Shown piece by piece: positions 57,211-64,000 of a DNA stretch of 64,000 nt. A model generated the notes under the pieces. It was not told where the DNA came from. It did not search any database and saw only the letters and a list, made by a program, of their open reading frames with translations. The stretch spans positions 3,286,001 through 3,350,000 of the forward strand of contig OZ241860.1 in NCBI GenBank assembly GCA_965203195.1, in the 5' to 3' direction. The translations under genes and the position numbers were made by a program. Numbering within the stretch: position 1 is the first letter of the stretch; each line of letters starts with the position of its first letter. Source of the stretch: Bin87 sp965203195 (GTDB lineage Bacteria; Chloroflexota; Dehalococcoidia; Lucifugimonadales; UBA3495).

Positions 57211-60200
57211 CTATTGGCTGCCCGCCGCCGGCAGGTCAAGCCGGACTATGTTGGCCAGGGTGTAGCCGCCGTCGGGGAGCAGCACTATGAGCAGGGCCAC
57301 ATAGGTTTGCCCCGCCGTGCGGCCGGCGCAGGTGTAGCTGGAAGCGTCCAGGCCGGGCAAGGTGTCCAGGCAGTAGTCGGTGTCGTCAGCAACATTTACT
57401 ACTACTGCCACCTGGGATGTTCCCGCCGGCGGGGGCGTCCAGGAGAGGGCTATCGTCCCCGGCGTATCGCCTACGGATGCCGCCAGGTCCAGCACTGTGC
57501 CCGGGGGCAGGGCGTAGGCCGTTGCGTAGGCGGCTTGGCCTGTTACGCCGGCGGCGCAGACCCGGTCGCCCAGGTCGCGGGCGCCGGCCAGCTCCGTCCA
57601 GCTGCCGCCGGCGTAGCGGAGCAGGGTCAGCACCAGGGCGGAACCCGCCTCGGCGCGCAGCGCATCCGACACCGGCAGGCAGATTTCCAGGCCATCATCC
57701 GGCGCATCGGATACCGAAACGGCCACTGCGCTGCCGATGCCGAAGCCGGCGCCGGTGGCTACCGTGGGCGTGTCGTCCGCCGGCGGCGCTACGGTGGCGG
57801 TGGCCGTAGTTCCCGGCGGCCCATAGACGCTTACGCCGGCCGGGGCGTCCGCGTTGACCGGCAGCGGCGCCAGCGTGTCGTCCACCGACGCCAGCACCTG
57901 CCCCGTTTGCCCGCCGTACCCGCCGCCCCGCGCCGTCATCCGCAGCGTAGCCAGCTCATCCCCGCCGCCGGCATCAGCGCGGGTGATGACCAGCACGGCC
58001 TGCGGCGTCGCCCAGTCCGCCGGCGTAAAGGCCAGCGCCGCCGGCCGCACCGTCACATCAGGGTTGTCACTAACAATGGACACGGTCACGTTGCCGCTGG
58101 GTTGTGCGGTCAAGGACACAATGTAGGCGCTGATGCCGTTTTCGATCAGGTTCAATACGGTGGGATTTATCGCCAAGCCCGCCGTGTCATCGTCGGTTAC
58201 GGACACGGTTACTCGTACCGCCGGGGCATCTCCATAGCCGCCGCCGGAGGCGGTGTGCGTGAGCGTGGCTGCGTCGTTGGCTGTATCCCCGTCGGAGGCC
58301 GCGCTTACCGTTACACGCTGCGCCTCCGACCAGTTGGCCGTGGTGAAAGTCAGCGCCGCCGGCCGGGTGGTCACATCGGGGTTGTCGCTGGCGATGGTTA
58401 CGATTACATTGTCGTCGGGGCGCGTGGCCAGGGCTACGGTGTAGGAACGGCTGCCGCCCTCGGCCAGGCGCAATGCTGTGGTCGATACCGACAGGGCCGG
58501 ATCCGGCGCCGGCGGCGGGGCGGTGGTGTCGTTCACCTTTACGGCTACGGTGGCGATGACGTCGTAGTAATGCGCCCCGTTGGCCGTGTGGGTGATGACC
58601 ACATTTTCGTCATCGCGGTCATCATCAGATGCGGCAGTCACCGTAATCGTGCGCGGCGCCATATCCAGCGGCTTCAGGGTAACTTCCGTAGGCGACACCG
58701 TTACCGACGGGTGGTCGCTGGCGATGGCGATGGTGACGGCCCCGGTGAGGATGCGCGTGTCCAGTTCCACCGTGTAAGTTCCCGTGCTGCCTTCATCGAT
58801 CGTCAGGCTGCGGGGGACGAAGGCCAGGCGCGGGGGCACGGCGCGCCTCACCGTCACCGTGTAGGTGCACGGCTTAATGCCGTCGTTCTCCTGCTCGCAA
58901 GTGGTCTCCTCCACCGTCTCATCAGTGGTTTCGCCATCCGTTCCGTCGCCGCCGTTCATCGTTTCATCCGGTTCCGGCTCCGGCGGGGTTACTACGATGG
59001 TGATTTGGTTGCCGCGGTATTTCAGCGGGACTTCTACCTCGGCGCCGCTGGTTACGGCCTGGCCGTTGAGGGTCATCGTGGAGCCGGACAGGACGCGGGG
59101 CGTTACCCTTACGCTGGCGATTTGGTTGGCTACGCTGGCGCGGTAGTCGTAGCGCAGGCTGAGGAATGATGGCGCCAAGCCCACGGCATCGCCCTCCGGG
59201 TCGGTCAGGGACAGGGACAGCAGCTGGTTGGGGCGCACGGCGATGATGGTGACCACGACCTCGTCGTACACCGACCGGCCGGCGGCGGTTACGGTGAGCC
59301 GGAACTTCAGCGTGCGGTCGCTGGTCAGGCCGGTGGGCGCCGGGAAAGTGGGCGAGGCCGTAGCGGCGCCGGCAAGAGTCACATCGGGATCGCCCTCGTC
59401 GCCGTCGTCAATTTGCGCCCACATATAGTTGAGCGCGCCGCCGCCCAGCGCCCGGCTGCCGCTGCCGTCCAAAGTCACCGTCTGGCCCGAGTAAGCCGCC
59501 GCGGCGGCCCCGGCCTCGGCCAGCAGCGGACGCTGACTATTCACATCAAAGCCCCCGTACTTCAGTACCGGGAAATGCCCCAGACGGAAATCCCACGGGT
59601 CATCCCGGCCCTGGTCGTCGCCGGTAGTGGCGTCGCCGTCCAGGTTGCGGTTCCAGTCCGCATAAATGCCATCGTAGCCGGCCTCCGCGCGCAGCTCCAG
59701 GCTGCTTTTGGCCGTGCCGGCGCCATTGCTGGGGCAGCCCACGGGCAGATAGTAGCTGCCGGCGTCATTGCCGTGTTGCGCCGAACCGGTCGGGCCGTGC
59801 CCCGAGAGGCAGCCCATCGTGGCGGCGGTGCCGGCGCTGGTCCGGCCGCTGACGGAACCGGCGGCGTAGCTGTAGTTAATCGCGCCGACGCTCCAGGTGG
59901 GGCCATTATAGTTGATGCCAACCAGCCCGCCCACCCGCGCGTAGAATCCGTACTGGCCGCCATTGACGGCGACGGTGGCGTAGCTGGCGGTAATCGTGCC
60001 GCCGTTGATATTCCTGCCGACCAGTCCGCCGGTGCCGGCGTCATTCTGTGTCGAGTTCACCGCGCCGCCCCGGGCATAGGCGGCGTAAATGCTGCCCCCG
60101 GAGTTGGTTCCCGCCAGGGTGCCGGTGCCCCCGGAAACGCCGCCGCCGTTGCGCACGGCGGGGTTGAGCAGGCCCACTGAGTAGATGCGGCCGCTGCCGT

Positions 60201-63200
60201 TCAGCTGCGCGAACAGCCCGGCGTTGCCGGCGCCGCTGCCGCTGATATTCAGGTTGGAAATGGTGCGGCCGTTGCCGTTGAAGGCGCTATTGTAGGCCGG
60301 GATGGGCACCCAGTTGGCGTAGGGGGCGTCCGCCGTGTTGTCGCCATCGGTGTCAAAGTTCAGGTTGGCGCGCAGCTCGTAGCCCGTGCAGGTGGCCTGG
60401 TCGGGCGTGGCCGTATTGCTGTCGTGGTCGGTGAGTTCGCAGCCCATCCGGCCGGCGGCGCTGCTGTCCCCGTTGGGGAAGGCCACGCGGTAGGCGGGCG
60501 CGTTGGCGGTAGCAATATCGCCGTCGCCGTCCAGGTCGTAGCGGACGGCGTTCAGCTGCGCCAGCGTCTTGATATCAATCAGGCCATCGTTGTCATCGTC
60601 GTAGTCAAGTACCGTCCGGCCCTGGGCGGCCAGGGTATGGCCGCCGTAAGCGAGTACCGGGTACTCGCTGGCCGTGCCGAAGTCCCAGGGGGCATCGTTG
60701 TTGCTGTCGCCATCCACGTCGATGTTCCAGCCAAAGAAGGTATCGCCGGCGTTGGCGCCGTAGTTGGTGGGCATTTTCAGCTGGGTGGTGGTCCGGCCCA
60801 CGGCGCCAGCGCCGCCGGCGCTTGTGGACAGGTTGCTGGTATCGGTATCCCAGTGACTTGCCGACGCAGTTGCTCCTGTTCCAGACGTGAAGCCAACCAG
60901 CCCGCCTATTCCCGATCCGGTGCGGCTGGACGCCGCCGTGCCCCGCGCCCAGGAGGCCGTTACGGTGACCGCTGTGCCACTCTGGCTGACCATCCGGCCC
61001 ACCAGACCGCCGGCGGCATCCACGTTAGCAGGCCCCAGGGCGGTAGAAGTTGATGTCACATTGATATTCACCGCCGCCCAACTGGCATCAACTTGGCTGG
61101 TGTTGGTGGTAAAGCCCAGATACCCAACAAGGCCGCCGGCGCTGGTGGCAGTAGGGACGGCGCCGACAGTGGCATTAATCGTTCCGGTGGCATAGCTGGC
61201 CCGCACCGCGCCTCTGCGGTAGCCCGCCAACCCGCCGACACTTAAAAACTGAGAGTTAGAGTCGCCGGCGGTTATGTTCACATCGAGCAACCCCACGTTC
61301 TCAAGCGTATCTCCATTGGCCGAGCCGAACAGCCCGATCTGGCCGACGCCGGAGATATTGATGGTCATATTGGAGATGGTGTGCCCGTTGCCGTTAAAAG
61401 CTGCGGTATATGGGGAGAGGTTGGCGCCAATGGGCGCCCAGTTGGGGTAATCGTCGCTGGCGTTCACATTGCCATCCCCGTTGGTGTCAAAGTCCAGGTT
61501 GTTGAGCAGCTCGTAGCCCGTGCAGGTGGCCTGGTCGGGGGTGGCCGTATTGCTGTCGTGGTCGGTAAGCTGGCAGCCCATGCGCCCGGCCACGCTGCGC
61601 ACCCGGTGGGGAAATGCCTTGCGGAAGGCTGACGCGCCGGCGGCGCCAGCGGGGTCGCCATTGCCGTCCACGTCGTGGCGGATGGCGTCCAGCTGGGCCA
61701 GGGTGGTGATGTCAATGAGGCCGTCATTGTCGGCGTCATAGTCGAAGGGCCGGCCCTGGGCGGCGAAGTCGTGGCTGGCGTACTTCAGTACCGGATACTG
61801 GCTGGCCGTGCCGAAGTCCCACGGGTCATCGTTGCCGGTCACCCCGTCCACGTCGCTGTTCCAGTTCTCGTAGATGCCGGTGTAGCCGGTGGGGTTCTGC
61901 AACCCGGCGGTGGTCTGGCCTCCTCCGACATTCGTAGTTTGGCTGTCCCAGTAGCTGGCCGTGATCGCAGGCGTCGCTATACCGCCGGTGGTAACAATCT
62001 GGCCAACTAACTGCCCCGGGTTGCCGAAGCCGTATGAGCGACCGGTGGCGTAGCTGTACGAGATAGATCCGGCGTAAGACTCGCCGACTAATAGGCCTCT
62101 TGGCTGGGCGGAGCCTACGGTCAGCTGAACTTCGGCGGTAGAGTATGAGGCGATAATGGCGCCGGGGCTGGGGCCGGAGGTGGCGTAATGGCTGTTAAGC
62201 AAGCCAACCATCCCGCCGATAGCTGATGTTCGGTTTTGAACCTTGCCCGTGACATAACAGCCGATGATGGTGCCGGAATGGGAACCCACCAGGACGCCCA
62301 TAAAGTTGGCATTGGTCCCAACAAATGCGTTGGTGACGCCGAGGGTTTCAATTCTGCCTTTGGCGTCGGTTCTGCCGAAGAGCCCTATGGCATTAATGGC
62401 GCCGGGAGTCCGGTTGATAAACAGGTTGTTGATGGTATGCCCGTTGCCCCGGAAAGTGCCGGAGAAAGTCAGGCTGTGGGAGGCAGAGGTGGATGTGGTG
62501 CCGATGGGCTCCCAGCCGCCGCCGCCGTTGTGGTACGCATCGCCGCTGTCGCTCGTGCCGTTGGTGTGGGTGCTGCCATCACCGTCGGTGTCAAAGTCCA
62601 GGTCGGCCACCAGCTCGTAGCCGATGCAGGGGCCGGGGTCGCTGTCGGCGTCATTAGTGTCCGGGCAGCCGTGGGATTCCGACCGGCCCGGAAATGCAGC
62701 GGCATAGTTGACTATTTGGTTGGTAGTGTCCGGCCGGCCGTTGCCGTTCAGGTCGTAGCGGATGGCGTTCAGCTGGGCCAGGCTGTTGATTTCAATCAGC
62801 CCGTCGCCGTCGGTGTCATAGTTGGTGACATTGACATTCACCCGGTGGGATGTGGATGCGGCCACGGTTTGGGTGAATGCAATGTTGGTATGCGGGTCGG
62901 TGTGGGTGTAAGTGCCGACCGCGATACCGGCGGCCACGCTGATGCCGTCGGTATCGCGGTCGGCGTCGGTCACCGTGTAGGTGAAGTCCACATAGGCGTT
63001 GGCGCCGCCCGAAGCCACATCAGCGGCGGTGGCGGTGCGGTTTTCGCCGCCGACATCAATGGTGATAGTGGCGCCGGTGTGGGCGGTGATGGTTTCAGCG
63101 CCGAAAGTGACGCGGATGGTAATATCGTCGCCGGCGTGATACTGCGTATCCGACCCGGCGGATGACTGGATAGCAATGGCGCTGACGGCCAGGGTAGTTG

Positions 63201-63330
63201 CGGAGGCCGGGGGCGCGGGCGCGGCCAGCATCCCGCCGGCCAGCAGGATGGCGGCGAGGAGGAGGGCCAGGGCGGCGCGGCGCAGGGTGGTGGCAGTGGC
63301 GGCCGCCCGTATGGCGGCGCGGGGCGTCAT
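57211..63330 (-). CDS. Giant secreted multi-domain surface protein (GLUG, cadherin-like, Calx-beta-like)
   Basis: The 2039-residue protein has a signal peptide (about 1-43, cut after PASA), an N-terminal beta domain, three large modules that each begin with DxDGLIxIxxLAQLxAIRxDxDG and contain ATPDQATCTGYEL, NGHTISN and GGLVG (GLUG-type) repeats, a PKD/K319L-like domain (TVTLDGSGSRALGGG), a cadherin-like domain, three Calx-beta/Pfam-like repeats (each with the NPDVTxRPAALxF pattern), and a C-terminal FN3-like region. No sortase or membrane anchor is seen. Likely cell-surface adhesin or matrix protein. A 20-C homopolymer sits 18 bp before its ATG. Confidence 0.85.
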   Translation of the reverse strand: MTPRAAIRAAATATTLRRAALALLLAAILLAGGMLAAPAPPASATTLAVSAIAIQSSAGSDTQYHAGDDITIRVTFGAETITAHTGATITIDVGGENRTATAADVASGGANAYVDFTYTVTDADRDTDGISVAAGIAVGTYTHTDPHTNIAFTQTVAASTSHRVNVNVTNYDTDGDGLIEINSLAQLNAIRYDLNGNGRPDTTNQIVNYAAAFPGRSESHGCPDTNDADSDPGPCIGYELVADLDFDTDGDGSTHTNGTSDSGDAYHNGGGGWEPIGTTSTSASHSLTFSGTFRGNGHTINNLFINRTPGAINAIGLFGRTDAKGRIETLGVTNAFVGTNANFMGVLVGSHSGTIIGCYVTGKVQNRTSAIGGMVGLLNSHYATSGPSPGAIIASYSTAEVQLTVGSAQPRGLLVGESYAGSISYSYATGRSYGFGNPGQLVGQIVTTGGIATPAITASYWDSQTTNVGGGQTTAGLQNPTGYTGIYENWNSDVDGVTGNDDPWDFGTASQYPVLKYASHDFAAQGRPFDYDADNDGLIDITTLAQLDAIRHDVDGNGDPAGAAGASAFRKAFPHRVRSVAGRMGCQLTDHDSNTATPDQATCTGYELLNNLDFDTNGDGNVNASDDYPNWAPIGANLSPYTAAFNGNGHTISNMTINISGVGQIGLFGSANGDTLENVGLLDVNITAGDSNSQFLSVGGLAGYRRGAVRASYATGTINATVGAVPTATSAGGLVGYLGFTTNTSQVDASWAAVNINVTSTSTALGPANVDAAGGLVGRMVSQSGTAVTVTASWARGTAASSRTGSGIGGLVGFTSGTGATASASHWDTDTSNLSTSAGGAGAVGRTTTQLKMPTNYGANAGDTFFGWNIDVDGDSNNDAPWDFGTASEYPVLAYGGHTLAAQGRTVLDYDDDNDGLIDIKTLAQLNAVRYDLDGDGDIATANAPAYRVAFPNGDSSAAGRMGCELTDHDSNTATPDQATCTGYELRANLNFDTDGDNTADAPYANWVPIPAYNSAFNGNGRTISNLNISGSGAGNAGLFAQLNGSGRIYSVGLLNPAVRNGGGVSGGTGTLAGTNSGGSIYAAYARGGAVNSTQNDAGTGGLVGRNINGGTITASYATVAVNGGQYGFYARVGGLVGINYNGPTWSVGAINYSYAAGSVSGRTSAGTAATMGCLSGHGPTGSAQHGNDAGSYYLPVGCPSNGAGTAKSSLELRAEAGYDGIYADWNRNLDGDATTGDDQGRDDPWDFRLGHFPVLKYGGFDVNSQRPLLAEAGAAAAAYSGQTVTLDGSGSRALGGGALNYMWAQIDDGDEGDPDVTLAGAATASPTFPAPTGLTSDRTLKFRLTVTAAGRSVYDEVVVTIIAVRPNQLLSLSLTDPEGDAVGLAPSFLSLRYDYRASVANQIASVRVTPRVLSGSTMTLNGQAVTSGAEVEVPLKYRGNQITIVVTPPEPEPDETMNGGDGTDGETTDETVEETTCEQENDGIKPCTYTVTVRRAVPPRLAFVPRSLTIDEGSTGTYTVELDTRILTGAVTIAIASDHPSVTVSPTEVTLKPLDMAPRTITVTAASDDDRDDENVVITHTANGAHYYDVIATVAVKVNDTTAPPPAPDPALSVSTTALRLAEGGSRSYTVALATRPDDNVIVTIASDNPDVTTRPAALTFTTANWSEAQRVTVSAASDGDTANDAATLTHTASGGGYGDAPAVRVTVSVTDDDTAGLAINPTVLNLIENGISAYIVSLTAQPSGNVTVSIVSDNPDVTVRPAALAFTPADWATPQAVLVITRADAGGGDELATLRMTARGGGYGGQTGQVLASVDDTLAPLPVNADAPAGVSVYGPPGTTATATVAPPADDTPTVATGAGFGIGSAVAVSVSDAPDDGLEICLPVSDALRAEAGSALVLTLLRYAGGSWTELAGARDLGDRVCAAGVTGQAAYATAYALPPGTVLDLAASVGDTPGTIALSWTPPPAGTSQVAVVVNVADDTDYCLDTLPGLDASSYTCAGRTAGQTYVALLIVLLPDGGYTLANIVRLDLPAAGSQ

Positions 63331-63347
63331 TTTGCCACCCCTGTTGC

Positions 63348-63375
63348 GGGGGGGGGGGGGGGGGGGGAGGGGGGG
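63348..63375 (-). promoter_or_regulatory. Poly-C homopolymer before the surface-protein gene
   Basis: Twenty Cs in mRNA sense (Gs at 63348-63367 on +), one T, then seven Cs lie 18-45 bp before ATG 63330, just upstream of the AGGGGTGG ribosome site. Homopolymers of this length at promoter-to-start distance mutate by slipped-strand replication and set expression of surface genes in many bacteria. Confidence 0.8.
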
Positions 63376-63380
63376 CAGAA

Positions 63381-63489
63381 GCGGGTAGGGTAAGGCGGCG
63401 GTTAGGGTTCAGCATAGTAATCCGGCTCCGTAAGCGCGCGGCGCGGTGAAGTGCGCCGGCGCCGCCATGATATGCGGGTAGGGTAAGGC
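63381..63489 (-). repeat. 16-bp direct repeats in the surface-gene upstream region
   Basis: GCGGGTAGGGTAAGGC occurs at 63381-63396 and again at 63474-63489, 93 bp apart, in the region that should hold the promoter. No -35/-10 pair is certain. Confidence 0.6.
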
Positions 63490-63633
63490 AGGATAGTACA
63501 ATAAGCGCCCCGCCGCCGGCAACAGGGGCAGGCCGCTCGCGCGTACCCACTTTGGGTTGGCACTTGCCACAGCCGGCGGCTCCGGGTAAGTATCAGGACA
63601 GCTACCATCCGATACCCCGGGAGCCGCCGACCT
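63490..63633 (+). other. Left flank of the IS4-type transposase
   Basis: A near-perfect inverted repeat (GCCGGCGGCTCCGGG with CCCGGGAGCCGCC, about 63573-63628) lies just before the transposase start and may be a hairpin or part of the IS end. No gene is seen. Confidence 0.4.
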
Positions 63634-64000
63634 ATGCCATGGTATCACCACATCGCCGCCTTTCTCCACCACAACCTGCCTCAAATGCGCGCCACCAGGC
63701 GCGCCAACCTGGCCCTGCTCACCGCCGCCATCCTCAACCGCCGCGCCCTCTCCCTATCCGAACTGGCCCGGCCCTGGATGCCCGGACTCCCCCAAAGCCA
63801 CCATCAGCGCAAAAAGCGCATCTTCCGCTTCCTTTCCAACCCCCGCTTCGACCCCATCCAAACCCAATGCGCCCTGATGCCCGCCATCTGCCACCTGGCC
63901 GGCCTCAAGGGCCAAACGCCCATTATGATTGACTGGTCCGACCTGGGCCGCAAGCGCAACGGCCTTTTCGCCGCCGTCTGCTATCGCAAGCGCGGGCTGC
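63634..64000 (+). CDS. IS4-type transposase, N-terminal part (cut by window edge)
   Basis: ATG 63634 begins MPWYHHIAAFLHHNLPQMR and continues RANLALLTAAILNRRALSLSELARPW, KKRIFRFLSNPRFDP and PIMIDWSDLGRK, typical of IS4-family transposases whose first catalytic Asp lies in the DWSD/DWT region. The frame is open to the window end (122 residues), so the element continues beyond. Confidence 0.78.
   Translation, partial: MPWYHHIAAFLHHNLPQMRATRRANLALLTAAILNRRALSLSELARPWMPGLPQSHHQRKKRIFRFLSNPRFDPIQTQCALMPAICHLAGLKGQTPIMIDWSDLGRKRNGLFAAVCYRKRGL

Noticed and set aside
57214..59169. A 651-residue open frame on the + strand opposite the surface protein
   Set aside because: It is the complement of the repeated beta-domain coding sequence; composition is Arg/Gly biased without motifs.

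Overview
This 64 kb window is a GC-rich bacterial chromosome segment (hand counts of normal genes give about 67% G+C) with Shine-Dalgarno-led genes and frequent GTG and TTG starts. The gene mix fits a marine or host-associated Chloroflexota lineage of the SAR202/Dehalococcoidia type: a xanthine-dehydrogenase/CoxL-type molybdenum hydroxylase, DUF1501/DUF1800 proteins, many MFS carriers, an arsenite methyltransferase, a two-subunit ComDE-like TPP decarboxylase and a T-box leader before ilvB. That placement is inference; there is no rRNA gene in the window.

Layout. 1-5.7 kb: end of a DUF952 gene, a Bud32-like kinase, the DNA-uptake pair comEA-comEC and two small helical (HEPN-like) proteins. 6.1-13.9 kb: ribF, tyrS, a GMC oxidoreductase, dapB, and an ATP-grasp/alpha-E pair. 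13.9-26.1 kb: two copies of an ~0.8 kb repeat in opposite orientation around four MFS carriers, an aminomutase-like enzyme, a GNAT enzyme and a decayed insertion sequence. 25.7-30.2 kb: promoter, T-box and ilvB, then a JAMM peptidase, two zinc-ribbon proteins and a DUSP23-like phosphatase. 30.6-39.9 kb: a coiled-coil nuclease-like protein, a three-domain DapA/MfnB/TusA-like fusion, a SIS protein, a CMD-family protein and an NHL/DUF1501/DUF1800 cluster. 40-46 kb: the Mo hydroxylase operon (FAD, 2Fe-2S, Mo subunits), an IS5-type remnant, the ComDE-like decarboxylase and a nitroreductase. 46.3-51.9 kb: a DsbA-family gene with an in-frame TGA and a bacterial SECIS-like hairpin, rnc, a PH-like membrane protein, a VWA protein, an enoyl-CoA hydratase and tRNA-Ile(GAT). 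52-57 kb: third repeat copy, arsM, and two ABC ATPases around a membrane coiled-coil protein. 57.2-63.3 kb: a 2039-residue secreted protein whose start is preceded by a 20-nt homopolymer. 63.6 kb to the end: a truncated IS4-type transposase.

The strongest leads are (1) the selenoprotein candidate at 46271-46909; (2) the fusion at 31597-33768, which joins an aldolase of the dihydrodipicolinate synthase family, a methanofuran-type MfnB domain and a TusA-like domain; (3) the three repeat copies, whose short reading frames change mostly at amino-acid-altering sites while hairpins are kept, pointing to a structured RNA or a non-autonomous mobile element; and (4) the poly-C tract 18 bp before the start of the giant surface protein, a classic phase-variation arrangement. 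Regional GC skew flips near insertion-sequence remnants, suggesting past inversions.
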